Shown: piece after piece, positions 9,568 through 21,769 of the stretch
How the letters are laid out: every line of letters starts with the position of its first letter
How positions within the stretch are numbered: position 1 is the first letter of the stretch
NCBI GenBank assembly: GCA_017448105.1
Contig: JAFSMC010000005.1
Location: 1 to 34,839 of the forward strand
Direction of reading: 5' to 3'
From: a bacterium
GTDB lineage: Bacteria > Bacillota_I > Bacilli_A > Mycoplasmatales > Mycoplasmoidaceae
DNA: 34,839 nucleotides
Made by a program: the position numbers and the translations under genes
The notes under the pieces: model-generated
Seen by the model: only the letters and a program-made list of their open reading frames with translations
Databases searched by the model: none
What the model was told of the DNA's origin: nothing

Positions 9568-12500
9568 TTAGAACAAAGTCAATTGTTCATCTTGTCGCAA
9601 ATCATCAGTAATATGAAGTTGTTTCATTGTCTTCATAATAGCTGAATTAATTTTTGTTCTTTTTGTCAAATCAAAGATAGAACTAAAAGGTTTTTTAGCC
9701 CTTTCATTAACAATTGAATTAGCTACTTCCACACCTAACCCATTAATGGCAGTAAAAGGAGGAATAATTTTATTACCTTCTACTAAAAACTCGGTGGCTG
9801 CTGATTTTTGTAAATTAACATTTTCCAAAATGATACCTCTAGCAAACATTTCTAAACATATTTCATAAATAGGGAATAATTCCATTTCTTTGTTATTTAA
9901 AGCTTTTTCTCCATATTTAATTTTTTTTCTTTCTTTTAGTTCATTAAATTTGTTCAAAACCGCAATTTTACCAGCAACAATGGTTTCTAAATCAAAGTCT
10001 TCTTTAGTTCTTACTGTAAAAAAAGCAGCATAAAATTCAGTTGGTTTGTAAACTTTATATCAAGCAGTTCTCAAAGCATCAATTACATATGCAGTAGCAT
10101 GAGCTTTTGGGAACAAATATTTAATTGAATAACATGATTGGATAAATCATTGCGGAACTTTATGTTGTTCTAAAACTGGTAAGTATTTGTCAGGAATACC
10201 ATTACCTTTTCTAATGCTTTCGGTGGTTAGAAAAGCGGAGACAAAGTCTACTTTATGTTGAGTTAGAAAGAATAAAATATCTTCTCTACAAGCAATTACT
10301 TCTTTTAATTGTTTTTTATATTTACTAATTAAATCTTGGGCATTACCTTTTCAAACATTAGTTCCATGACTTAACCCTGAAATTCTTATCAAATCTCCAA
10401 CACATTTTGGCTTAGCTTCAACAATAATTCCTCTAGTAATTCCTGTGTTAAATTCCGGAAGCCCTAAGGTAGCAATTTTACTAAGATCATAGCTTTCATC
10501 AGTAATTGTTAAACTTTTAGAAGAATTGAATAGTTCTAAAACTTTTTTATCATGATATGGAACGGTTAATGGATCAATGCCAGTAATTTTATGTAATAAG
10601 TTTAAAATTGTGGGTTCATCATGTCCTAGAATATCAAATTTTAATAAAGTATCATGTAATGATTCAAAAGCAAAGTGAGTCGTATATCAACCTTTGGATG
10701 GATCATTTGATGGGTAGTTAAATGGAGTAAAGTCATAAACATCATATTCTTTAGGAACAATAATGATTCCTCCTGGGTGTTGACCAGTAGTTCGTTTTAC
10801 TCCTTCGCATTGTTTAGACAAGTAAGAAATCAAAGCATTAGAAATATTTAATTGGTCTTCATTTTTTTCGTCAAAATAGTTTTTTACATAACCATAAGCA
10901 GTTTTAGAAGCTACGGTACTAATCGTACCAGCTCTAAAGGTATGGGCATCACCAAAGATTTCTTTAATAAAATTATGAGCTTTGTTTTGATAATCTCCTG
11001 AGAAGTTTAAATCAATGTCAGGAATTTTTTCTCCGTTTCTGCCTAAAAATGATTCAAAAGGTATGTTATGACCATCACTAATCATTGGTTTTTGACAAAC
11101 TGGACATTTTTTGGTTGGTAAGTCAAAACCATCAATGGTTTCATCCGGTTCATTAGCTCATTCAAAATGATGACAATGCGGACATAAATAATGGGGTGGA
11201 AGAGGATTAACATCAGAAATATTTGATAAGTAAGCAATAAATGAAGAACCCACTGATCCTCTTGATCCTACCAAATAACCATCACTATTAGATTTTTTTA
11301 CTAACAAATGTGCTATTCAGTAAATAACTGAATAGTTGTTTTGGACAATCGATTTGATTTCTTTGTCAATTCTTTGTTGAATTTTTGGATCAACTCTGTC
11401 TCCATAAAGTCTTTTAATATTACTATTAACAAGTTTTAATAATTTATCTTGGCAACCTTCAATTTTTGGGGCAAATGGTTGGTTGTTAGCACTAATTTTT
11501 AATGGTGTAATTTTATCATCAATTAAATTTGCAAATTCATTAGTATTGTTGACAACAATATCATCTAGTAAAGTTTGATCCTTTATATATGAAAAAGCTT
11601 GATACATTTCTCTGGTAGTTAAATAATGCTGATCTGGCTCAAACTTATATTTATATAAACGGTGTCTCGCCCCACCAATTTGTTTAACATACAAATATAT
11701 TTCATGGATCTTCTTTTGCCATTTTGTTAAGTAGTAAGCATCAGAAACAGCACAGATTTTTTTCTTCTTTTTTTGGCAAAGATCAATGATCTTTTTTTGT
11801 GCAGTAATAATTTGTTCTTTTTTAATTAATTCTTCTTTTATTTCATATTCAATATGATTTCATGGTGCTAAAAAGATGTAATCATATTTATTAATCTTTC
11901 TTTGTAGTTCTGGAATGGTATCATTTAAAACTGCTAATCATATTTCGCCTTCAGTAGGATGCGGGCATACCAAAAAGTTTTCACGATATTTGTTGATTTG
12001 TTCAAAAGTAATTTTTGGTTTAATGATTTGTTGTTGGACTATGCCGTTATTAGTTAGTGACATACTAACTAATTTGTATAAATCTTTAACACCTTTTTGA
12101 TTTTTAACATAGATATCAACAAAGTAACCATGTTGACTATCAACAAGTTCCTTGTTTGTAAATTGTGCTAGTTCATTAACATTGTGAATTTTTAACAATG
12201 CTAATTTCTTTAGCATTATCTTCCATACACTTAACAAATATTCACAGTCTTTATCGGCTCTATGCGCTTCTAATTCATTGTAGTCAATTTTATATTTACG
12301 GCAAATACTTGCCAATCTATGTGCAGCAAAGTCACTATTAATTGCTCTAGATACTTGCATAGTATCAATCAAACAATTAGTAATTGGTTTAAGATTGTGT
12401 TTTTCACAAATCTTGTTTAAGAAAGCTAAGTCAAAATTAATCCCATTGTGTGCAATTAAAACATCATCACCAATCCATTGTTTAATTTTTTCAATAGCTT

Positions 12501-13971
12501 GCTTAGGGCTACAACCATCTTTAACCATTTCATTAGAAATGTGACTAAGATTCATAGTTCTCATTGATAGTGGTTGAGATGGTTTAACAAAAAAGTCAAG
12601 ATGATCAACAATTCGCCCATTGTTATATTTAATTCCACCAAATTCAATTAGTTCATCAAATTCATTGTATAAACCGGTTGTTTCAATATCAAAAATCACA
12701 TAATTTGCCTTTAGCAAATTAATATCAGTTTTAGGACAGTTAACTACTAAACTAATTTTGCTAGGTAAAACTTCAAATTCACAGCCATAAAGAGGTTTTA
12801 TCTTAGTTTTTTTAGCACTAGCACTAATATCAGGAATAGATTGAACGTTAAAACGTTCAATTACTCCTAAAGCCTTGTGTCCTAAAGCTTGCGCATGGTA
12901 ATAAATTTTGTCAACTGCACATATCCCATCAAAAGCAGTAAGATTAGAGTGACATAATAATTCAACACGTTTTTTAGGTTCAACATCTTTAACAATTAAT
13001 TTACTTGGTCTTAGGCCATGACAAATTTTAAAAATGGTACCATTTGGTTGGAAATTAGTGAATTTATCTGATTTTAATTTAACTTTGGTATGAATCCAAT
13101 CACCAATTTTAAATGATTCCAAATATGATTCGTTAATACATTGGTTCTTTCGATAGAAAGTGTTTAAGAATTTTTTTGATAGGTCATTACTTAAGAAATA
13201 CTTAATTGTAATAGCATTGTCATCATAATCATAAATAGCAAAAGAATAAATTATGCTACCATTGCTAGTAGTTTTTTTATCAATATCAAAAATTTCCCCT
13301 TGTAGGTTAACAACTTCATTAGCAGCTACCATTTCACTACTAATGGATGAAATGCTAACAAAACCAGAATTGATTTTGTTCAAATTTTCATATTTTAGCA
13401 AAGATTGTTTATTAGCATCAAAATCAATTTTAGCTTCATTAATATCTTTCTTCAATTGAACATAAAGATCCATATGTTTTTGTTGCCTAGCTTCATCAAT
13501 AACAAATTTTGTTCCTTTAAAAGAAAAACCTTGGTTATTTAAAAAAATAATTAAGTCTTTTAAGATTAATTTAATAGTAGCTAGTTCATGCTCCAAGAAA
13601 TATTTACAAACTAAGAAATTCTCTTTATCTAAATAGTAGTTTTCTTTTTTAAATAATTCAGCAACTAATAAGTCATTACTATGATTTCGGGTAATAAAGA
13701 AATCAACATAGTCATCCAAAATTTCTTTATTTTGTGGTCCATTTGAAGAACAATTAATGTAAATAGTGGTGTGGCTTCTTAATAAAGATAGCTTCCTAAA
13801 GATTTCTATTGGAAGAATCTTGGTTGTTTCAACAAAAATTAAGACATTTTCATTAGTTAGGGTCGGCATTTTCATGTCAAAAATACAATAAGGTGAAATA
13901 CAATCAAATTCTTGTTCAGTTAATATTTTACTTTTGACAAAGAAACTCTTTCAATCTGGATTTATAGACAT
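9568..13971 (-). CDS. polC: DNA polymerase III alpha subunit, PolC type
   Basis: PolC is the replicative polymerase of low-GC Gram-positives. This 1467-residue frame, read through many TGA(Trp) codons, matches the family length and order: N-terminal domain, OB fold (about 220-320), split PHP domain with an inserted DEDDh proofreading exonuclease (FDIETTGL near 424, [13 protein letters not shown] and a final Asp), zinc finger (CPHC near 929 and CPVC near 957), polymerase palm with [11 protein letters not shown] near 984 and RTTGQHPGG, and the C-terminus ending DEQLTLF. The exonuclease residues are intact. The PHP domain has lost several metal ligands: ELLCHS for ELHLHT, IERFNVQ for TDHxxVQ, and SDAYY for GNVHY. 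ATG 13971 starts MSINPDWKSF. It lies downstream of tRNA-His. Confidence 0.96.
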
Positions 13972-13990
13972 AGTAAAAAATGTTGTTTAA

Positions 13991-14013
13991 ATAGTATATA
14001 TCTTATATACTAT
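13991..14013. promoter_or_regulatory. AT-only palindrome in the polC upstream region
   Basis: A 10-bp perfect inverted repeat (ATAGTATATA/TATATACTAT, three-base loop) lies 20-42 bases upstream of polC. On the minus strand it offers TATACT about 20 bases before the polC ATG, a plausible -10 box. On the plus strand it is followed by a run of seven T, but no plus-strand gene leads into it. I read it as the polC promoter region; a weak hairpin in the leader is the alternative. Confidence 0.35.
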
Positions 14014-14096
14014 AGATTTTTTTCTGTTTCACACATATAGGAAACAAAATTTATCATTGCAATTTTTGTTTTCTTAGTAGTTTTTCTAATTTAAAT

Positions 14097-14174
14097 TGGG
14101 GCGTTTAGTGGGACTTAAACCCACGAATGCCTGAGTCACAGTCAGGTGCGTTAATCAGCTTCGCCATAAACGCC
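14097..14174 (-). tRNA. tRNA-His (GTG anticodon)
   Basis: The minus strand folds as a standard cloverleaf. The acceptor stem is GCGTTTA/TAAACGC, the anticodon stem CCTGA/TCAGG with loop CTGTGAC (anticodon GTG) and the T-stem GTGGG/CCCAC. The extra 5' G (position -1) is encoded at 14174 and faces C73, the identity element of tRNA-His. CCA is encoded at 14099-14097. It lies between rpsO (divergent) and polC (same strand). Confidence 0.95.
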
Positions 14175-14189
14175 ATAAAAATCAAAAAT

Positions 14190-14216
14190 ATTATACTTGA
14201 TAATCAATGTTATAAT
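14190..14216. promoter_or_regulatory. Divergent promoters for tRNA-His and rpsO
   Basis: Two TATAAT boxes face away from each other: one on the minus strand at 14190-14195, 16 bases from the tRNA-His 5' end, and one on the plus strand at 14211-14216, leading to rpsO through a leader of roughly 85 bases. -35 boxes are not convincing. Confidence 0.5.
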
Positions 14217-14309
14217 ATTCCCAACAAATGATAAATTCCAATTTACGATTGCTTTATCTAAAAAGGGTTTATTGAAAATAAAAAATAATCTGGAGATCAT
14301 ATTAAGCAT

Positions 14310-14579
14310 ATGGCAATAAGTACAAAAGAAAAACAAGATTTAGTGATTAAATTTGGCAAAGATGCCAAAAATACTGGCTCAGTACAATCACAAGTAGCTA
14401 TTTTTAGTGCAGAAATTAATGCCTTAACTGAACACATTAAAAATAATCCTAAAGATTTTGCTTCTAAAAGATCTTTGTACCGTTTAGTATCTAAAAGAAG
14501 AAATCTACTAAACTACTTAAAAAGAAGAGACATTGAACAATATCGTGATATTGTTAAACAGCTTGATTTAAGAAATTAA
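14310..14579 (+). CDS. rpsO: 30S ribosomal protein S15
   Basis: S15 binds 16S rRNA early in small-subunit assembly and helps form an intersubunit bridge. The 89-residue length is exactly that of the family, with the conserved segments GSVQSQVAIFSAEINALTEH (about residues 22-41), HxxxNPKDFASKRSL and LVSKRRNLLNYLKRRD. ATG 14310 has GGAG about 14 bases upstream. The leader from the TATAAT is about 85 bases. In many bacteria S15 represses its own mRNA through the leader, but I cannot show a binding site here. It is followed after 16 bases by a small membrane protein gene. Confidence 0.96.
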   Translation: MAISTKEKQDLVIKFGKDAKNTGSVQSQVAIFSAEINALTEHIKNNPKDFASKRSLYRLVSKRRNLLNYLKRRDIEQYRDIVKQLDLRN

Positions 14580-14595
14580 CTTAATAAAGCAAAAC

Positions 14596-14919
14596 ATGGC
14601 AGCATATTTTTCATCAATTAAAAAATATTTCACTGAATTTAATCAAACAAAGTTAAAAAATTTATTTGTTTTTACCTATTGTTTTCTTTTTTGTTGTTTA
14701 ACAATAACATTTGCAAATGACTTTATGAAAAAATGATATTACATCATCCTACCAGTTTTTATAGGATTATTAGTAATAGCTATCATTGTTCACGTTGTTT
14801 TATACTATTGGCTAAAAAATAAAGCTAAAACTACCAATGATTTGAAAATAGAAAAAATTCTAAAAGAAAGAAAAGTCCAAGAAAAGAAAGATTGAGAGAA
14901 TAAGTTTAAAAAAGATTAA
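14596..14919 (+). CDS. Small membrane protein, unknown function
   Basis: This 107-residue frame (MAAYFSSIKKYF start) contains two TGA(Trp) codons and was assembled by hand. It has two hydrophobic segments, about residues 23-40 (LFVFTYCFLFCCLTITFA) and 48-70 (YIILPVFIGLLVIAIIVHVV), and a strongly charged lysine-rich C-terminal tail (about 75-107) likely to face the cytoplasm and form a helix. It follows rpsO closely on the same strand, so it may be co-transcribed. Its end overlaps the end of the convergent cysS by 14 bases. I do not recognise a family. Open frame, codon use and packing support a real gene. Confidence 0.65.
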
Positions 14920-16213
14920 CTTTTTTTAGTTGTTCTCTGTATTTATCAACTGCATTGTAATCTTTAGCTAAAGTTGCTTCATGTCATTGATTAATTAAAT
15001 CAATGTGTTTATCATGTTCATATTTAGTTAAACTAATACCAAGAACATCAAGACATTGAACTAATTTCATATAAACTTTTAAACTATCTTCAAAATTCAT
15101 TTGACGGATTAAAATATTTAATTGTTTTTGCATTGATGATAGTTGAGCAAGAGCATTTGGTAAGTTTAAATCATCTTCAATAGCTTTAATAAATTCAGGA
15201 TCAAAAGGTACTTGAATATTTTTAAATTTTTTATTAGCTAATAAAATAGTTTTAGCTGCTGCTAATGCATCAGTTAACCTATTAACTTCACTAATTGCTT
15301 CGTTGAGGCTATTCACAGTAAAATTCAATGGATGTTGGTATTTAGTTTTATAAAAAAACCAACGAAGTCCATTAGCATTGTCTTTATTAACAATATCTTT
15401 AACAAGAATAAAGTTATTAAGTGATTTAGACATCTTTTCACCATTTATATTAACATGGCCTACATGCATTCAATATTTAGCAATATCTTTTTTAAAAAGT
15501 GCATAGTTTTGGGCATTTTCATTTTCGTGATGAGGGAACTTTAAATCTACACCACCACCATGAATGGTGATTTGCTGACCCAGATATTTATTAATCATAA
15601 CACAACATTCAGTATGTCATCCTGGTCGTCCTTTTTGACCTCATGGGTTATTTCAACTTAAACCTTCATTGGTAGCTTTCCATAAAACAAAATCAAGGGG
15701 GTGTCTTTTGTTTTCACTATTATCTTTTCTTACTCCATTAAGTAAATTTTTAATGTTTTGATGACTAATTTTTCCATAATTAGGAATTTTCATAACATCA
15801 AAATATACATCATTCCCTACTACATAGGCAAAACCAGCATTGATCAGATTTTGGATATATGTAATAATGTCTTGAATATGATCAGAAACTTTGGGCATTT
15901 CCATTTTCTTAATATTTAAGATTGAAAATAAATCAAGATATGCTTGGGTATATTTTTGACTTATTTTTTGTTCAGTAGTATTATTTTGTTTAGCAGCATT
16001 AATGATTTTGTCGTCAATATCAGTAATGTTGTGATAAAAAGCAACTTTTTTGTTATTTTTTAGCAAATAACGATACAAAACATCAAAAATAATTAAAGGT
16101 CGAACATTACCAATATGAACATAATTGTAGACTGTTGGTCCACAATTATAAATAGCTATAGTTTTTTCGCTTAATTCGTATTTTTTGTTATCGACAGAAT
16201 TTAGAATTTTCAT
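14906..16213 (-). CDS. cysS: Cysteinyl-tRNA synthetase
   Basis: CysRS charges tRNA-Cys. The 435-residue class I synthetase reads through TGA(Trp). The N-terminus has the zinc ligand Cys24 in YNCGPTVYN and the HIGN signature at residues 33-36, followed by [17 protein letters not shown] zinc segment and HHENE-type motif lie in the middle, and KMSKS is at 260-264. A helical anticodon-binding C-terminus follows. It is a little shorter than B. subtilis CysS (466), as in other mycoplasmas. The gene lies 27 bases downstream of ligA and probably shares its transcript. Its stop is inside the convergent small membrane protein gene. Confidence 0.95.
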
Positions 16214-16240
16214 ACTGATTATATTTATTACATTATAAGT

Positions 16241-18215
<1,975 letters not shown>

Positions 18216-18229
<14 letters not shown>

Positions 18230-19775
18230 ATTTTCAAGGGGGTGGTTGTTGCTTAGTATTATAAATTGTTTTATATAAAAAAGTAATTATTGCCATTAAT
18301 GGCACATAGTTAACATAAGCAAGTACCAATGGATCAAAAAAAGTATTAAAAATGTGGGCAGACAAAAAGTTACAAAAAACCATAAAAGTAATTACTAAAA
18401 TCGCTAAAGATTCTTCTTTATAAATATTTTTATTTTTTGTTCTTAAGACAAAATAAAAGATGGTAGCAACAAGATACAAAACAGAAAGAAAAATGTTGAT
18501 TATTAATAAAAAGATAAAAGGAATTTTATAAACAACCAAATTGGAAATATGAAATGCAAAAAAGATATCAAATTTTTCTATTGGAAAGTTTCATTTGTAC
18601 ATCTCTTGAAAAATAAAAACATTAACAATAATGATGCCTAGAACAATCATAATTGCTCCAGCATATGCAACAGCATGATCATGTTTTAAGATTCAGTTAT
18701 TTAAAGAACTATAAGCAGCATTTAAGTTTTTATTGTTATTTAACTTTAAGATAACAAATGGCACTAATAAAGTAATAAAACAGAAAATAACAAAAATAAT
18801 AGGAATAACTTTATTTAGTCAAGCACCAACCATTAAAAAAATAGGTGCTAGTAGCACAGCTCCGTTGCCCAAAGGACTAATTCCGTGTTTAATAAAATAA
18901 AAGATGGCAACAATTCATAGTAAAATTACTAAGAAGAAATTTACCGTGTAATCGGTAACAACCAAAGCTATTAAAATCAAGAAAAGAAACAAGGATTTGT
19001 CGTTGGTGTTATTAGTGTTAAATAACACTAATAAATATACCAAAATGAAAAATGGGACCAAGGCATTAATTTTGATAAAACTACCATAGCCAATTAAGGG
19101 CAAAATACAAGCAAACAAGGTAATTAAAACTTGACAAACAATTTTTCAAGCTGGATATTCTTTATCAGTCAAACCACCAGCAAGACAAGCTAATAAGAAA
19201 CTAACAACGATATTATTGTTTCACAAAACAAACACAATCCTATCCTCAAGTTGGAGATTCCAACAATGAATCCAAAATAAATTTAAGAAGTTAAAACTGT
19301 TGTAATTGTCAAGAGAGTTTCCTTTTGACAAAGAAATAACTTTATTAAAACCAACTTCAATATGGGTGACAAAGATATCTTTAACACTATCTAGCTGACT
19401 TTGTCATTGTTCAAAAGGGATAAAGTAAAAAGAAACACATATTCCTAAAATAAACATCCACGTTAAAAAAAAGGTTAAAGTCTTTTTTCAATGCAAATCA
19501 TTCTTAATAAAGAAGTATTTTCAGTTTCAAGTGTAGAAAAACAATAAAATAGTCTGGCAACAAGCAAAAAAAACAATATATATAAAAACATTGCAAGCAA
19601 AATAGTAAAAAATATAACAAACAATAAAGACAAAAATAAATATAGTAGTAAAACCAAAGATAGTACAAATTGATGAATTATTAGTAATGTTTATTTTTTT
19701 AAAAAACCGACCAATTAAATAGCTGTTAGTAATATATAAAGTAGTAACAATAGCAATGAATATGAATACAAACAT
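18216..19775 (-). CDS. Large multi-pass membrane protein, unknown function
   Basis: The 519-residue protein is a single frame once TGA is read as Trp. It is almost wholly hydrophobic, with roughly 12 candidate membrane segments, and has one longer polar loop near residues 110-150 (charged, SLSKGNSLDNYNSFNF). Segments such as LLACLAGGLTDKEYPAWK and KHGISPLGNGAVLLAP suggest a transporter-like fold, but I do not recognise a family and name no substrate. Its end overlaps ligA. From memory, the order cysS-ligA-membrane protein matches MG253-MG255 of M. genitalium, so this may be an MG255-type protein. ATG 19775 follows a minus-strand TATAAT (19782-19787) by only six bases, suggesting a leaderless transcript. 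An upstream TTG at 19790 is the alternative start. Confidence 0.8.
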
Positions 19776-19781
19776 GCAAAA

Positions 19782-19787
19782 ATTATA
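19782..19787 (-). promoter_or_regulatory. -10 box giving a likely leaderless mRNA
   Basis: TATAAT on the minus strand ends six bases before the ATG at 19775. A transcript started at the usual distance would begin at or next to the A of ATG, and no Shine-Dalgarno sequence is present. Confidence 0.4.
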
Positions 19788-19837
19788 CAAATATTAAAAC
19801 AATTTGTTTGCATTAGATTAGAGGATTATTTTTTATA

Positions 19838-20008
19838 TTAAATAAACTGGATACTTTCAAACAAAAGAATAAAGTTTAGAACATAATAATTTTTTTCAAC
19901 ATTTGAAAAAATTAATGTCTTATCATCTTGTTTTGAATTAGCTTGAAAATCTGTCAGTGGTTGAAATTTAGCTTGCTTAATACAAAGCAATTTTCTACTT
20001 GTAAACAT
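19838..20008 (-). CDS. Doubtful small open frame
   Basis: A 56-codon frame (MFTSRKLLCIKQAKFQ start) occupies most of the otherwise empty stretch between the large membrane protein and tRNA-Gly. It has a stop just upstream in frame and no ribosome-binding site at normal distance; AGGAAA lies about 18 bases upstream. It has no membrane segment and I recognise no family. It contains no TGA, so it offers no codon-use test. It may be chance. Confidence 0.2.
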   Translation of the reverse strand: MFTSRKLLCIKQAKFQPLTDFQANSKQDDKTLIFSNVEKNYYVLNFILLFESIQFI

Positions 20009-20047
20009 AACACATTAAATTGTCGTTTCCTAATAAAGGAGACTACT

Positions 20048-20092
20048 ATGGATATTTTACCTTTTTTTTGATTTATAAAAAAATTGTGATAG
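20048..20092 (+). CDS. Possible 14-residue hydrophobic peptide with strong ribosome-binding site
   Basis: AAAGGAG (20037-20043) sits four bases before an ATG that opens MDILPFFWFIKKLW, with two TGA(Trp) codons, and stops at TAG. This is one of the best Shine-Dalgarno sequences in the window. The peptide is aromatic and amphipathic. Its last codons run into the left arm of the hairpin at 20081-20111. It could be a short membrane peptide, a leader peptide or chance; no function is assigned. Confidence 0.3.
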
Positions 20093-20111
20093 ACTACTCA
20101 TATCACAATTT
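20081..20111 (-). terminator. Rho-independent terminator downstream of tRNA-Gly
   Basis: A perfect 11-bp inverted repeat (AAATTGTGATA/TATCACAATTT) with a nine-base loop lies 10 bases past the tRNA-Gly 3' end on the minus strand and is followed there by a run of T. On the plus strand the T-run is absent, so it is directional toward the minus strand. Confidence 0.75.
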
Positions 20112-20121
20112 ATGTTCTTTA

Positions 20122-20195
20122 TGGAGCAGATGACGAGAATCAAACTCGCGTCTCGACCTTGGCAAGGTTGCGTTCTATCATTGAACTACATCTGC
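20122..20195 (-). tRNA. tRNA-Gly (GCC anticodon)
   Basis: The minus strand forms a cloverleaf: acceptor GCAGATG/CATCTGC, D-arm GTTC/GAAC, anticodon loop TTGCCAA (GCC), T-arm GCGAG/CTCGT with loop TTTGATT, discriminator T and encoded CCA. The anticodon stem CAACC/GGTCG has an A-C mismatch at the second pair (28-42), where E. coli tRNA-Gly(GCC) has G-C. A TATAAT (20206-20211, minus) lies 10 bases upstream, and a terminator follows. Confidence 0.93.
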
Positions 20196-20205
20196 ATTAT
20201 TTCCA

Positions 20206-20254
20206 ATTATAAAGCATTATATAGTTTGACATAAACTATAATAGGTTGTAACAT
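20206..20254. promoter_or_regulatory. Divergent promoters for tRNA-Gly and the MFS gene
   Basis: On the minus strand TATAAT at 20206-20211 serves tRNA-Gly. On the plus strand TTGACA at 20226-20231 is a perfect -35 box, with TAACAT 17 bases later (20249-20254); a TATAAT at 20237-20242 is too close to pair with it. The MFS start (20269) follows with a very short leader. Confidence 0.45.
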
Positions 20255-20268
20255 TTTATTTTTAAAAT

Positions 20269-21750
20269 ATGGTTTTAAAACAAACACTAATTTTAATCAA
20301 CCTAGGTATTTTAATTCTTTCTCTGATTGGAGTTAGTTTTTTAGTTTACAAAATTAAGTTTAAAGATAATAATTACCGATTGTTATTCATTCTTTACACA
20401 TTTTGTTGAATAGGACCGATGATCCTAAGAGAATATACAAGTCAAATGCATAGCCATATGGATTTTGGTGAAGTAACAAAAGACAACTTATTGCCTTATG
20501 TTTTAGTTGTTTATGGATTAGTTGGTTTATTGTGGCGGCCATTAACAGATGTATTTGCTTTCAAACTTAATTCAAGAAAAAAAGTTATTTATGTTTCTTT
20601 GCTATTCCAATTTGTTTGTTATATCCCAATGCTTGTTTATCCGTGCTTGGCAACTAACATTATCCAATCTATTGGATGTGGGATTGGTGCAAGCTGTCTT
20701 GGTTTGTTTAATCTCATGTTTAATGAACAACATGCAAAGCAAAAAATATTTTTAACTGCTACATTACTATCTTTACCACCATTATTAGCTGAATTTATCT
20801 CTTCAGTTTTGCAATCATTAGTAACAAGTTTCTTACCCAAAAATGCTACAAACAATGATTATTTAGACATTGTGAAATGAATGTGATTTATTGCACTTCT
20901 TTTCTTAATTTTTGCTGCTGTGATTGGTTTTTTTGTTAAAGAAAATACAGCTCTTTTATATAAAGATAATCAATATAAAGAACCAGTCAGCACAACAAGT
21001 AGTTGGTTTGTAGTTATTTTAATTTGTTTGGCTACAATGATGACATCATTTACTAAATTTACTACCTCCGGTCCTGCTTCCATTACACAGTTAGACTATA
21101 TTGCTACATATCATATGGGGCGTGATTCAATTAAAGGCTATGATGGTTATTTGTCAACTATTTTTACAATTGGGCAAATTGCTGGAAACTTAATCATTGG
21201 TTTGATATTATCTAAAAAATTTAATGAATGAACATTATTCACTGGCGGAATAGGTTGTTGAATTATCTTTATGATTTTAACAACAACTATTGGAGTTCAA
21301 AATCCATATGTATTTTTAGCTGTGAATGTTTTAAATGGTTTTGCTTTTGGGATCACTTACAACATTATTGTTAGAAAAATGATTAAAAAGTTTTTTTTAA
21401 AAAGTAATGTGATCACACCAATGAGTGTATATAACACTTCATTATCAATAGGAATTGTTGCTTCAACATGATTCAACCCATGAATGAAGAAAACAGTTTT
21501 TGGTGCATTAACAAACTATTTTAAGAAATATGACGAAGCAATTAAAAACAATAATATAATCCCAAAAATCAGTCTAAATGACTGAAACAATTTTGTTCAC
21601 ATTAATAATATCGTTAATGTTGTTGTAATTGCCACAATAGTAGTAATGTGAATTGCTTTTAGTGGTGCTTTCTTTATCGAGAAGAAATACCCACCAAAAT
21701 TAATTAAATTGAAACATCAATACCAATCATCATCTGATATGGATGACTAG
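20269..21750 (+). CDS. MFS-type transporter
   Basis: This 493-residue protein has about twelve membrane segments and no other domain, the pattern of the major facilitator superfamily. Landmarks are a first helix at residues 5-25, the loop RPLTDVFAFKLNSRKK after helix 2-3 (an MFS motif A-like D-x-x-x-R-x-x-R/K loop), a central polar loop (about 215-240, KENTALLYKDNQYKEP), and a second half with GYLSTIFTIGQIAGNLIIG. The frame includes many TGA(Trp) codons. No substrate can be named; mycoplasmas carry several MFS proteins of unknown substrate. The start ATG 20269 lies close behind a good -35 box. The 3' end is 19 bases from the convergent cstA stop. Confidence 0.8.
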
Positions 21751-21769
21751 ACTACTTAAAACAAGCAAA

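Noticed and set aside
12841-12860. Inverted repeat TTGAACGTT-AA-AACGTTCAA
   Set aside because: It lies inside polC and is explained by the coding sequence; there is no T-run or regulatory position.
14223-14309. rpsO leader as an S15 autoregulatory site
   Set aside because: A leader of about 85 bases exists, but I could not identify the needed three-way junction or pseudoknot by eye.
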